Positions 14,170 through 22,011 of a DNA stretch of 29,596 nucleotides are shown in pieces (position 1 is the first letter of the stretch; each line of letters opens with the position of its first letter). A program made the translations under genes and the position numbers. Under the pieces are notes generated by a model, which saw nothing but the letters and a program-made list of their open reading frames with translations, was not told the origin of the DNA and did no database searches. Source of the DNA: Chloroflexota bacterium (lineage in GTDB: Bacteria > Chloroflexota > Anaerolineae > Anaerolineales > UBA4823); contig JAEWYL010000123.1 of NCBI GenBank assembly GCA_023395675.1, positions 1-29,596 of the forward strand. The letters run 5' to 3'.

Positions 14170-15882
14170 CTAACGCCCGCCTCCGGCGCAGGCGCAGGCG
14201 CAGCCCGCACAGGCGCAGGCGCAGGCGCAGGCACAGCCGCCCCCGCTGCGCCGGCTGCTGGTGGTCTTGGATACGACCGGCGGGGGATTGGTTTTGTTGG
14301 TCACGGCGCTGGTGAAGTCGCTGATATTCCCGACGACATTGGAGGCGAAGTCCTGCACGCCGGTGACCACCGAGGCGGCGAAGGCAGAACCGGGAAGGGT
14401 GGGCATGTTGATGCCTCCGCCCTGGGTTCCGGGGGTGGAGGGGATGCCGGTCGGGGCGCGCGTGGTCCCGCCGGGGCTCGGGCGCCCGTAGGAGGGATCA
14501 TAGCGCGGCCACCACACCGGGACGAAAACCGGGCCGGTGCGGAAGACGTCGCGGGTGCGCCGGTCGTAATCCCGGTCGAGCATGGTCCATTCCAGGTTCT
14601 CGTCGAACTTCTGGCTCTTGACCTCCGGCGTGTCCGCGGCCTCCACCTGGGCCCAGGCTTTGCGCATGATATCCCGGTAGTAGGCGACGGTCTCCGAACG
14701 GCTGAAACCCTTCATCTTCTGAGCGACCGTATTGACCAGTTCAATGGTCAGGTCCTGCAGGGCTTTGCGCTGCTCCGTCTTTTTCTCCATGCCCATGGCG
14801 CGCAGAAAATCACGCTCGTAAGGCTGGAGGCCCTCCGGCAGCTGGGCTGCCGCCTCCACGCGCAGGGGATCACGGGTGACCACGGTGGCAGCGTTCTTCT
14901 TGATGGCCGAGAAGAGGATCATGGTCAGGATTTTGTCGAGCGGCTCCTCGAGCAGGATCGCCGCCTCCACGGCGGTCAGGCCGCGCTTGATGCCGTGCCC
15001 TTCGATCGAAATCTTGGGCGGCAGGTACTGCAGCTTGCGCCGGCTGGAGGCGGTGGCGGAGATGGCGCCGAAGACGATCATCAGGCCCCCGAAGCCGAAG
15101 CAGCACAGCAGGCCGAAGAAGCCGTCGCCGATGGCGAAGCCCGTCTCCTCCGTGCTGCCGACCGGAGCGCCCTGTACCGGTTCGAATTTATCCTGCACGC
15201 TCTCTTCAGCGATGTAGGTGCGGGGGAAAGAGGCCCCGAAGATGTACTGCTCATCTCCGGAGGCGTTGGGGTTGCGCCAGGTGTAAACCACCCGGTCCTG
15301 ACCGTCGAAGCCGGTCTCCGGTTCTTCAGGGAAGCCCGCCGGGGCCGCGTGCCAGCGCGGCTCCTCCGGCTGCACGCCGGGGGGGAAGTGGAACACCACC
15401 GTCACATCGCTGCTGCCGTGGACGTACTGTGAGTCGAACCAGGTAGGGGAGAACTGCCCGCTGACGTAGGCGGGGTCCTGGTCGTCGTCGAACAGCACCC
15501 GCTCCACACGGGGGATGAAGACGTGGACGGTGCCGGTCTGTCCCGGCTGAATGGCATTTCCGCCCAGGTTCAGGGCGATGCCGGGGACGACATAGGGCGA
15601 GGCTTCGATCTCGGCTACCGGCAGCCCGTTCACCTCCGCCGTAGTGTTCCGCAGGTCGTAGTCGTCGGTGGGCATGCCCACGTCCACGAAGTCCAGCGGA
15701 GAAGCGGAAGAGTCGTTGCTGAATACAAATTCGTAATCCAGGGCCATGGTGCCGTCCTCATTCCAGAATACGTGGACGGTCTGCGCATCCAGGCTGAAAG
15801 AATAATTCTGAGCCAGGGCGCTTACGGGGAGCAGGAGGGCCAGGACGACGATCAGGAGGGTGGAGGCTCGTAATATTCGCAT
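14170..15882 (-). CDS. DUF2207-like membrane protein with (Cys-Ala)n C-terminal tail
   Basis: This 570-residue protein resembles the DUF2207 family of predicted membrane proteins. A cleavable signal peptide (residues 1-24, ending SALA) is followed by an extracytoplasmic domain (25-250), one transmembrane helix (about 251-277, GDGFFGLLCCFGFGGLMIVF) and SSRRK. The positive-inside rule therefore puts residues 280-570 in the cytoplasm. After a helical region (300-430) and a Pro/Gly/Thr-rich linker, the protein ends in GGG, (CA)5, G, (CA)3, GGGR, with eight cysteines at 550, 552, 554, 556, 558, 561, 563 and 565. DUF2207 proteins I know of usually end in Gly/Ser-rich tails. Start: ATG 15882 with GGAG eight bases upstream. 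The tail sits beside a radical SAM/SPASM gene. Confidence 0.85.
   Translation of the reverse strand: MRILRASTLLIVVLALLLPVSALAQNYSFSLDAQTVHVFWNEDGTMALDYEFVFSNDSSASPLDFVDVGMPTDDYDLRNTTAEVNGLPVAEIEASPYVVPGIALNLGGNAIQPGQTGTVHVFIPRVERVLFDDDQDPAYVSGQFSPTWFDSQYVHGSSDVTVVFHFPPGVQPEEPRWHAAPAGFPEEPETGFDGQDRVVYTWRNPNASGDEQYIFGASFPRTYIAEESVQDKFEPVQGAPVGSTEETGFAIGDGFFGLLCCFGFGGLMIVFGAISATASSRRKLQYLPPKISIEGHGIKRGLTAVEAAILLEEPLDKILTMILFSAIKKNAATVVTRDPLRVEAAAQLPEGLQPYERDFLRAMGMEKKTEQRKALQDLTIELVNTVAQKMKGFSRSETVAYYRDIMRKAWAQVEAADTPEVKSQKFDENLEWTMLDRDYDRRTRDVFRTGPVFVPVWWPRYDPSYGRPSPGGTTRAPTGIPSTPGTQGGGINMPTLPGSAFAASVVTGVQDFASNVVGNISDFTSAVTNKTNPPPVVSKTTSSRRSGGGCACACACACAGCACACAGGGR
14185..14235 (-). repeat. hexanucleotide repeat encoding the Cys-Ala tail
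   Basis: Seventeen codons, mostly alternating TGC and GCC on the minus strand (GGCGCA on the plus strand), encode (CA)5-G-(CA)3. Two cysteine codons are TGT and one alanine codon is GCG, so the array is not a pure microsatellite, which suggests selection on the peptide. Confidence 0.9.
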
Positions 15883-15912
15883 TGATAATGCTCCAGGTTG
15901 GGTATTCAGGGG

Positions 15913-15953
15913 GCTCGAAGCCATCTCAAAAACCGCTTTGTTTTTGAGCGAGC
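15913..15953 (-). other. intercistronic stem-loop upstream of the Cys-Ala-tailed gene
   Basis: CTCAAAAA (15925-15932) pairs with TTTTTGAG (15941-15948), and GCTCG (15913-15917) with CGAGC (15949-15953) across a 7-base bulge. It occupies the 74-base gap between the zinc-ribbon gene and the DUF2207-like gene and may adjust relative expression by processing or attenuation. Confidence 0.5.
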
Positions 15954-15956
15954 TTC

Positions 15957-16331
15957 TTACCACTTGGGTTCCTCGGTGAGCTGGTAGGTGGTGCCGCAGT
16001 AGGGGCAGGTGACGACCGGCGCGCCAGCCACCATTTTGACATTGTCCGGGGTGAGGGAGCCGCCGCAGTTCTGGCACTTCAAGGTGTCCAGGCTGACGTC
16101 TCCGGACAGGTCAATTTTCAAGGTGACATTCTGGGCGGCTTTTTCCATCGCCGCGCGCCGGCCGATGAAGTAGCCGGCGACGATGAGGCCAAAACTGATC
16201 CCGAGCAGGATCAGGCCGGTGACCAGCCAGCCGGCGTTGAACACTTCGCCGAAGGCAGCCAGGAGGAATAAGACTCCGAACAGCAGCAGGATTGCTGCCA
16301 GGACATAAGCAATAATTCGAACTGCTCCCAT
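15957..16331 (-). CDS. small zinc-ribbon membrane protein
   Basis: This 124-residue protein has two transmembrane segments near the N-terminus (about 4-27, VRIIAYVLAAILLLFGVLFLLAAF, and 34-58, AGWLVTGLILLGISFGLIVAGYFI). A basic/acidic stretch and a C-terminal zinc ribbon with CQNCGG and CPYCGTTYQ (C-x2-C pairs about 22 residues apart) follow. The ribbon should lie in the cytoplasm. I start at the ATG at 16331, which follows AGAGG by seven bases; longer in-frame starts lack a ribosome site. It is the first gene of the minus-strand cassette. No enzymatic function is visible; it may recruit or dock partners at the membrane. Confidence 0.85.
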   Translation of the reverse strand: MGAVRIIAYVLAAILLLFGVLFLLAAFGEVFNAGWLVTGLILLGISFGLIVAGYFIGRRAAMEKAAQNVTLKIDLSGDVSLDTLKCQNCGGSLTPDNVKMVAGAPVVTCPYCGTTYQLTEEPKW

Positions 16332-16535
16332 GATTAATCCTCTTGAAAGGTGACGGTATCTAATAAAGAGAGACTGCTGGTTGGGGGCTGTGCCGCCCTC
16401 AATCTGTGAACACACCAGGTTTGAGCTGGCCTGCCGCCAGGCTGGCCCAAAATCAGGTGACAGGTGGAGGTTTGCTGCGATAAATTCTCCCCTACCAGAA
16501 ACAGCCTCGCCCTGCCAGGCTCGGCATTAATATCC

Positions 16536-16541
16536 ATTATA
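16536..16541 (-). promoter_or_regulatory. possible -10 of the radical SAM cassette
   Basis: A perfect TATAAT lies on the minus strand about 205 bases before the first gene. No good -35 is found at 16-18 bases. An ATGACA-N13-TGTCAT inverted repeat lies 28-53 bases upstream and might be an operator for an activator. Weak evidence. Confidence 0.3.
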
Positions 16542-16653
16542 GTTTACTGAGTTCAGGCGAATCCGACAAATGACATATTTCCTGAGTTTGTCATATCAGA
16601 GAGGATCATTAAGCCGTGTTCGTGTAGGAGCGATCGGAAAAACTGCGCTGAAA

Positions 16654-16708
16654 AGAAAAATTGGTGAGTTTTGCGGCACTTTTTGCCGCAAAACTCACCA
16701 ATTTTTCT
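16654..16708. terminator. 25-bp-arm palindrome, probable terminator downstream of phoU
   Basis: Perfect 25-base arms (inner part TTTTGCGGCA / TGCCGCAAAA) are separated by CTTTT and end in A-rich and T-rich flanks, so an RNA hairpin with a U-rich 3' side forms from either strand. It lies about 120 bases past the phoU stop codon. The length of the arms is greater than usual for a simple terminator. Confidence 0.65.
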
Positions 16709-16829
16709 CGATTTCCCCCCTTCCCGGCGGGAATGGGCGCAGGGGCGAAATACTGGGGCCAAGGTTTCCTGTGGAGCGATCCTGCGGCCCAGATTACTGA
16801 ATATTTTGACTTCAGACCCCTTTCACGGG

Positions 16830-17531
16830 TCAGATATGGCGGCGGTCAATCGCTTCGTCGTCGGTCGAATCCATCTCGCGCATCTCCCCGGTGGTGACGA
16901 AGATAATGCGCTCGCAGATATTGGTGACCCGGTCGGCCATCCGCTCCAGGTTATGGGCCGCCCAGACCAGGTAGTTGGTGCGGTCCACCGTGGTGGGGTC
17001 GGCGATCATGCGGCTCATCAGGTCCCGGTAGACGCGGTTGTAAAGGTCGTCCACCTGGTTGTCTTCGAGAGGGATCTGGCGCGCCGTCTCCGTATCCCGG
17101 GCGACGAAAGCCCCCAGGGAGCGGCGCAGCATGCTGAGGCCAATATTTGCCATCATTTCGAGATCGGCGGTTGAGATCGGCAGCGGCTCTTCGCCCAGAA
17201 AGATCGTGATCCTGCAGATGCCTTTGGCGTAATCGCCGATGCGCTCAAGCTCGGTGATGATCTCGAGCACCGCAGCCAGGAGACGCAGATCACGAGCCAT
17301 CGGCTGCTGGGTGGCGATCAGGGTCAGGCAGTCATTTTCAATGGCATAGCGCTTTTCATTGATCTTGTCGTCGTTGCGGTAAACCTGATGTGCAGTCTCA
17401 ATATCCTGATTTTTCAAGGTGTCGACCGCCTCCCGGACAGCCTGCTCAACCATGCTGCCCAGCAGCAGCACATCATCCAGCAGGTTTTGCAGGTGGCGGT
17501 CGAAAGTCTCTCTGGGGGAAGGCTTAAGCAT
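16830..17531 (-). CDS. phoU: phosphate transport regulator PhoU
   Basis: PhoU is a cytoplasmic helical-bundle protein that links the Pst transporter to the PhoR kinase and keeps the Pho response off when phosphate is plentiful. The 233-residue product has the two PhoU repeats with their metal-binding E/DxxxD motifs: ITELERIGDYAKGI (about 92-105) in the first and HNLERMADRVTNICE (about 193-207) in the second. Its start is preceded by a spaced AGGTGAAAA-like site. It lies 47 bases after pstB1 and is the last gene of the inner pst operon. Confidence 0.96.
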   Translation of the reverse strand: MLKPSPRETFDRHLQNLLDDVLLLGSMVEQAVREAVDTLKNQDIETAHQVYRNDDKINEKRYAIENDCLTLIATQQPMARDLRLLAAVLEIITELERIGDYAKGICRITIFLGEEPLPISTADLEMMANIGLSMLRRSLGAFVARDTETARQIPLEDNQVDDLYNRVYRDLMSRMIADPTTVDRTNYLVWAAHNLERMADRVTNICERIIFVTTGEMREMDSTDDEAIDRRHI

Positions 17532-17578
17532 TTTTCACCTCATGGGTGCTGTTTTGGGGTCAAAACCGGCGACGATGG

Positions 17579-18409
17579 TCAGCCAAATCGTCCGGTGATA
17601 TAGTCCTCGGTGCGGCGGTCTTGCGGGTTGGTGAAGATCTGGTTCGTCTGCCCGTACTCCACCAGCATCCCGGCCCGGTCTTCATCCATGGTGAAGAAAG
17701 CGGTATAGTCCGAGACCCGGGCTGCCTGCTGCATATTATGTGTTACTACGATTATAGTGTAATTTTGAGCCAGCTCGCGCATCAGTTCCTCAATTTTGAG
17801 GGTGGCGATGGGGTCAAGCGCAGAAGCGGGCTCGTCCATGAGGATGATCTCCGGGCGGACGGCGATGGCCCGGGCGATGCACAGGCGCTGCTGCTGGCCG
17901 CCGGACAGCGAGAGGCCGCTCTGCTGGAGTTTGTCCTTCACCTCATCCCAGAGGGCGGTCTGGCGCAGCGACTGCTCCACCAGCAGGTCCATGTCCCCCT
18001 GGAAACCGTTGATGCGCGCCCCCCAGGCCACATTCTCATAGATGCTCTTGGGAAATGGGTTGGGTTTCTGGAAGACCATCCCGATCCGGCGGCGCACCTC
18101 GACCGGGTCCACCTGCGGGTCGAAGATGTTCCTGCCGAGGAAGAGCACCTCCCCTTCCGAGCGGGCGGAGGGCACCATTTCGTTCATGCGGTTAAACGAA
18201 CGCAGAACGGTGCTTTTTCCACAGCCCGAGGGGCCGATAATGGCGGTCACCCGCTGGCGCTCGATGGGCAGGTTTACGTTTTTTACAGCTCGAAATGCGC
18301 CGTAGTAGACGCTCAGGTTGCGGGCCTCGATGGCATGGAGACCGTTCTGACCTGTGTTGGGGAGCGGAGTTTGTGTAGCGTAATTTCTTCTGGATAAACT
18401 GAGGTTCAT
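17579..18409 (-). CDS. pstB: phosphate ABC transporter ATPase PstB (copy 1)
   Basis: This 276-residue ATPase energises phosphate uptake through PstC/PstA. All motifs are canonical: Walker A GPSGCGKST, Q-loop MVFQKPNPFP, signature LSGGQQQRLCIARA, Walker B IILMDEPASALDP and H-loop VTHNMQQAARVSD. I start at the ATG at 18409, preceded by AGGAG at six bases. This ATG overlaps the pstA1 stop as ATGA, and the first 25 residues before the ABC domain are a non-conserved extension. This is the only one of the three PstB proteins here with every motif intact. Confidence 0.96.
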   Translation of the reverse strand: MNLSLSRRNYATQTPLPNTGQNGLHAIEARNLSVYYGAFRAVKNVNLPIERQRVTAIIGPSGCGKSTVLRSFNRMNEMVPSARSEGEVLFLGRNIFDPQVDPVEVRRRIGMVFQKPNPFPKSIYENVAWGARINGFQGDMDLLVEQSLRQTALWDEVKDKLQQSGLSLSGGQQQRLCIARAIAVRPEIILMDEPASALDPIATLKIEELMRELAQNYTIIVVTHNMQQAARVSDYTAFFTMDEDRAGMLVEYGQTNQIFTNPQDRRTEDYITGRFG

Positions 18410-19704
18410 AGCTGTCTCCTGCTGAACCGGTTCCGCATGAGCACTGAAATGGTGTTCAGGCCGAGGAGCAAACACAGCAGCACGAGGATGGCGGCCGCGG
18501 CAAGATTGCGAAATTCATCCTGCGGCCGCGCCGTCCACTGGTAAATCTGGATCGGCAGGCTGGTGAATTTGGAGAATATGCTGCTCGGGTCGAACGGGAT
18601 GAAGGTAGAAGCCCCGACGACCACCAGGGGGGCGGTCTCCCCGATCGCCCTGGAGATGGACAGGATGGCCCCGGTCAGAATCCCGGGGATGGCGTTCGGC
18701 AGCACGTGGTGCCAGATCGTCTGCCAGCGAGTGGCGCCCAGGCCGTAGCTGGCCTGGCGCAGCGAGTTCGGCACCGCCCGGATGGCCTCCTGGGCGTTAA
18801 TGATCAGCAGCGGCAGGACCAGCAGGGCCAGGGTCAGGCCGGCTGAGAGGATCGTGCGCCCGCTGGCCGCGCCCGGGTCTGCCAGGCCAAAGGCGGCGCC
18901 GCTGGTCAGGTTTGCCATGGCTCTGACAAAGACCGAAAGGCCCAGCATGCCATAAATAATGGAGGGCACGCCAGCCAGATTATTGATGTTGGTCTGGATG
19001 ACCCGGTTCAACCAGGTATCCGCTGCGTACTCCTCCAGGTAAACCGCCGCGCCGACCCCCAGGGGAAAAGCCGCCAGGATGGTGATCAGGATCGTGTAAA
19101 GTGAACCGAAGATCGCGGAGCGTACCCCGGCGAGGTAGGGGTCCGGCGCCTGGGGGGAGGCGATGAAGCGCGGGCTGATCCACGAGCGGAAGACCACCCG
19201 GGCCTGCGGATATTCGGCGGCCGCCTCGCTCAGGATTTCCCGGCGCCGGAACAGCGAGTCGTACAGGGGCCAGGTGGCGACTACCCTGGGTTTGATCACA
19301 TTCTCCTCAATCAGGGCGAGAAGGTTGGCGTGAGAGCGTTCTTCCAGGGGGCGCTCCCGCTCCAGCCTGCGGAACAGGCCGCCGGAGGTGTTTTCTTGCA
19401 GGATGGCGACCAGCGCTTCATTGGGGAGCGTCTCCAGGGCTGCGCCCTCCGGCACCAGGCTTTCGACTTTGACCCGGTCCTCCAGGGCCACAAAGCCAAA
19501 ACTCTTGTCCAGGATGGTCAGGAGCAGCAGGGCCAGAACCACGATGCCGGCCACGGTAGAGACCTGGAAGACGAAGCGCCAGACCTTCCCCACCCTGCGT
19601 CTTTGAGTGATGCGGGGCTGAAAGCGCGGCATTTCTGCCCCGCCAGAGCCCAGGCGCTCAAACAGCTCCTGTCCGGAGGGGCTGCGCTTGTTCTCAGGGT
19701 TCAT
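18406..19704 (-). CDS. pstA: phosphate ABC transporter permease PstA (copy 1), long form
   Basis: The 432-residue permease has the usual PstA core in its C-terminal two thirds: the INNLAGVPSIIYGMLGL block, EAIRAVPNSLRQASYGLGATRWQTI coupling region and SRAIGETAPLVVVG. Between the first transmembrane helix (about 43-65) and the second (about 200) it carries about 130 extra residues, predicted to be outside the membrane, with charged LERERPLEERSHAN and RRREILSEAAAEYP stretches. This makes it about 140 residues longer than PstA2, and similar long PstA proteins exist. Its ATG overlaps the pstC1 stop as ATGA. Confidence 0.94.
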   Translation of the reverse strand: MNPENKRSPSGQELFERLGSGGAEMPRFQPRITQRRRVGKVWRFVFQVSTVAGIVVLALLLLTILDKSFGFVALEDRVKVESLVPEGAALETLPNEALVAILQENTSGGLFRRLERERPLEERSHANLLALIEENVIKPRVVATWPLYDSLFRRREILSEAAAEYPQARVVFRSWISPRFIASPQAPDPYLAGVRSAIFGSLYTILITILAAFPLGVGAAVYLEEYAADTWLNRVIQTNINNLAGVPSIIYGMLGLSVFVRAMANLTSGAAFGLADPGAASGRTILSAGLTLALLVLPLLIINAQEAIRAVPNSLRQASYGLGATRWQTIWHHVLPNAIPGILTGAILSISRAIGETAPLVVVGASTFIPFDPSSIFSKFTSLPIQIYQWTARPQDEFRNLAAAAILVLLCLLLGLNTISVLMRNRFSRRQL

Positions 19705-20672
19705 TCGTATACCTCACGAAACCGGCGCACGATCGATCGGCTGACGACGTTCAGGCCCAGGGTGATGAAGAACAGCACCAGGCCGATGGCGAAGATGCTG
19801 TTATAGTCAATCGAGTCGTAGCTGATATCCCCGCTGCTGATACGCACAATATGCCCGGTCATGGTCTCGGCGCCCACGAAGGGGTTGAAGGTAAAGTTGG
19901 GCCGCGCCCCGGAGGCGAGGGCGACGATCATGGTTTCGCCAATGGCGCGGGACAGGCCCACGATGATGGCGGCTGAAAGCCCAGAGAGGGCAGCCGGAAG
20001 CACCACCTTGATGGTCGTCTCCAGGCGAGTAGCGCCCAGGCCGTAAGCGGCCTCCCGCAGGGAGCGGGGGACGGCGCTGAGGGCATCCTCGCTCATCGAG
20101 CTGATCAGAGGCAGGATCAGGATGCCCATGACCAGTCCGGCAGAAGCCATGTTGTAGACTTCCACCACGTCACGGCCCAGGAGGCTGCGCAGCAAAGGAG
20201 TCATGAACTGCAGGGCAAAATACCCGTAAACCACGGTCGGTATCCCGGCCAGGATTTCCAGGGCCGGTTTCAGGATACTGCGAGCCCGGGGACTGGCATA
20301 CTCGCTCAGGTAGACCGCCACCGCCAGCCCCAACGGGATGGCGACCAGCATGGCGATCAGGGTGGTGATCAGGGTGGCGTTGACCAGGGCCAGGATGCCG
20401 AACTGCCCGATATGAGGCTGCCATGCCAGCCCGGTAAAGAAGTTGAGCAGGCTCACCTCCCCGCTGCGGAAGAAAAGCAGGGCTTCTTTTCCGAGCTCAT
20501 AAACGATCCCAAGGGTGGTGAGGATTGAGAAAGCCCCGCAGACGAAAAGGAACCCCAGGACCAGAGTCTCCCCGATCCGAGGGCGCTTCTCGAGCGTACG
20601 AGATTTTTCCTTGAAGAAAAACTCGGGCTTTCCGCTTGCTGTAGTGATCGGTTCCATATTAATTCTCATCAT
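19701..20672 (-). CDS. pstC: phosphate ABC transporter permease PstC (copy 1)
   Basis: This 323-residue inner-membrane permease pairs with PstA. It has the family blocks LEILAGIPTVVYGYFAL, EDALSAVPRSLREAAYGLGATRLETTIKVVLPAALSGL and GLSRAIGETMIVALASG. Six or so transmembrane helices are visible, the first near residues 38-60. I start at the ATG at 20672, which follows GAGG by five bases; the adjacent ATG at 20669 is equally possible. A 184-base gap containing a strong hairpin separates it from pstS1, and it overlaps pstA1 by four bases. Confidence 0.94.
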   Translation of the reverse strand: MMRINMEPITTASGKPEFFFKEKSRTLEKRPRIGETLVLGFLFVCGAFSILTTLGIVYELGKEALLFFRSGEVSLLNFFTGLAWQPHIGQFGILALVNATLITTLIAMLVAIPLGLAVAVYLSEYASPRARSILKPALEILAGIPTVVYGYFALQFMTPLLRSLLGRDVVEVYNMASAGLVMGILILPLISSMSEDALSAVPRSLREAAYGLGATRLETTIKVVLPAALSGLSAAIIVGLSRAIGETMIVALASGARPNFTFNPFVGAETMTGHIVRISSGDISYDSIDYNSIFAIGLVLFFITLGLNVVSRSIVRRFREVYE

Positions 20673-20760
20673 CCGGTCCTCATTTCCGGCGCGCGCGGCC
20701 GGCATTCCACGCACTCGATGGTGCGCGCGCTCAGGACAGGGCTGTCGCTCCAGGGCGCTG

Positions 20761-20797
20761 GCCGGCGGTTGGCCGCATCTGGCGACCAACCGCCGGC
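20761..20797 (-). other. stem-loop between pstS1 and pstC1
   Basis: GCCGGCGGTTGG and CCAACCGCCGGC form a perfect 12-bp stem around a 13-base loop, with no U tract. Placed after pstS in the message, such a hairpin can protect the upstream RNA or limit read-through, giving more PstS than permease. That effect is inferred. Confidence 0.75.
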
Positions 20798-20856
20798 ATT
20801 AACCCCACAGCCGAGAAGGGGAGGGCGTGAATCTCCATCCGCTGTCCGGTGGCAGC

Positions 20857-21939
20857 TCATTCTACATTCTGCAGGGCCGCCAGGAGCTTCTGCCTGGCTT
20901 CATCCAAGGCGGCGTCGCTGGCGGGGAAGTAGCCCACCTCTTCAACTTCCTCGTTTACAAAAGTGAGAAAGAAGTTGATGAAGGCGCCGACCTGGGGTTT
21001 TTCCTGGATAATCCCGGCGTCGGAATAGATGTACAGGGGGCGAGAGAGAGGATACTCGCCGCTCTCGGCGCTCTCGAAAGAGGGCTCGATCCCTTCGATG
21101 CTCAGGATCTTGAGGCTGCCGGCGTTCTCCTGGTAGTAGGCATAGCCGAAGTAGCCGATGGCGAACGGGCTGCCCAGGACACCCTGTACCAGCACGTTGT
21201 CATCCTCCGAGAGCTGCGGGTTCGAGGCCAGGATCTGCTCTTCGCCGCCGTCCGGGTACTGGACGTCCATCACCGCTTCGACGAAGAAGTCGAAGGTGCC
21301 GGAGTCGGTGCCGGGGCTGAAGCGCTGGATGGGCTCCGCGGGCCAGGAGGGGTCCACATCCGACCAGTTGACCGCAGTGGAGTAGATGAGGGCAAGCTGC
21401 TCCAGCGTGAGCCCGGTGACGAAGTCATTCTCCGCGCTGACCACGACCGCCAGGGCATCGGTGCCGATGCGGAACTCGATGGGCTCACGCCCGATGGCGC
21501 GGCAGGACTCGACCTCGCTCTCCTTGATGGCCCGGCTGGCGTTGGCGATATCGGTCTCGCCAGCCACGCAGAACCGCTCCAGGCCGCCGCCCGAACCGAT
21601 GCTGTCAATGGTGATCTCCCCGGCGAAGCCCTCATTCCGGAAGCGGGCAGCCATGGCTTCTGCCAGGGGATATACGGTGGAGCTGCCGGCGGTGACGATA
21701 TTTCCGGTCACTGAGCCGGGGTCCACTTCAGGCAGGCTTTCGAGCAAGCCGCCGGCCCCACCCCCGTTGGAACCCTCATTGGACGGCTCCACGGGCTCGG
21801 GGTTGGTTTCCGAGGCTTGCGCGGGCGAGGTAGCTCCGCTCTGCGGGGCCTGGGTTGCAGGGGCGTTCCCGCTGCAGGCGGCGAGAAGGACGGCAGCCGC
21901 GATGAACAGCGGCAGCCAGTGTGTGATTTTGCGGTGCAT
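20857..21939 (-). CDS. pstS: phosphate-binding lipoprotein PstS (copy 1)
   Basis: PstS captures phosphate outside the membrane and delivers it to PstC/PstA. The 360-residue product has a lipoprotein signal (LLAAC, C22), a linker rich in Pro, Ser and Gly, and the binding domain beginning VTAGSSTVYPLAEAMAARF. Phosphate-binding elements include the AGSST loop, IGSGGGLERFC and FSPGTDSGTFDFF. I start at the ATG at 21939, ten bases after GGAGG; the ATG at 21948 is only one base from GGAGG and so less likely. The upstream region contains phased TTAAC boxes, so this operon should respond to PhoB. Confidence 0.95.
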   Translation of the reverse strand: MHRKITHWLPLFIAAAVLLAACSGNAPATQAPQSGATSPAQASETNPEPVEPSNEGSNGGGAGGLLESLPEVDPGSVTGNIVTAGSSTVYPLAEAMAARFRNEGFAGEITIDSIGSGGGLERFCVAGETDIANASRAIKESEVESCRAIGREPIEFRIGTDALAVVVSAENDFVTGLTLEQLALIYSTAVNWSDVDPSWPAEPIQRFSPGTDSGTFDFFVEAVMDVQYPDGGEEQILASNPQLSEDDNVLVQGVLGSPFAIGYFGYAYYQENAGSLKILSIEGIEPSFESAESGEYPLSRPLYIYSDAGIIQEKPQVGAFINFFLTFVNEEVEEVGYFPASDAALDEARQKLLAALQNVE

Positions 21940-22011
21940 AGGCTTCATTCCTCCATTGTTTAGTGACTGATTTTTCATTCGTACCATCAGGTACAAGGGT
22001 ATCAGGTCACT

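Larger units (their letters stand above)
16332..16829. other. 498-base intergenic region between phoU and the radical SAM cassette
   Basis: No gene is supported here. From right to left it holds an imperfect GACCC/GGGTC hairpin near the phoU stop, a 55-bp palindrome (16654-16708), an ATGACA/TGTCAT inverted repeat (16570-16594), a minus-strand TATAAT at 16541-16536, and then about 200 bases of probable 5' leader for the zinc-ribbon gene. The leader contains a GCCTG/CAGGC hairpin near 16430-16445. I see no riboswitch I can name. Confidence 0.6.

Noticed and set aside
14160..14234. 25-residue N-terminal extension of the radical SAM/SPASM protein
   Set aside because: The extension (PAPAPAPVRAAPAPAPEAG) is the Cys-Ala tail region of the upstream gene read in another frame; the ATG at 14159 has its own GAGG site.
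14185..14235. CRISPR-like or pure microsatellite repeat
   Set aside because: The units are six bases with no spacers and lie in frame at the end of a long gene; codon variation fits a coding repeat.
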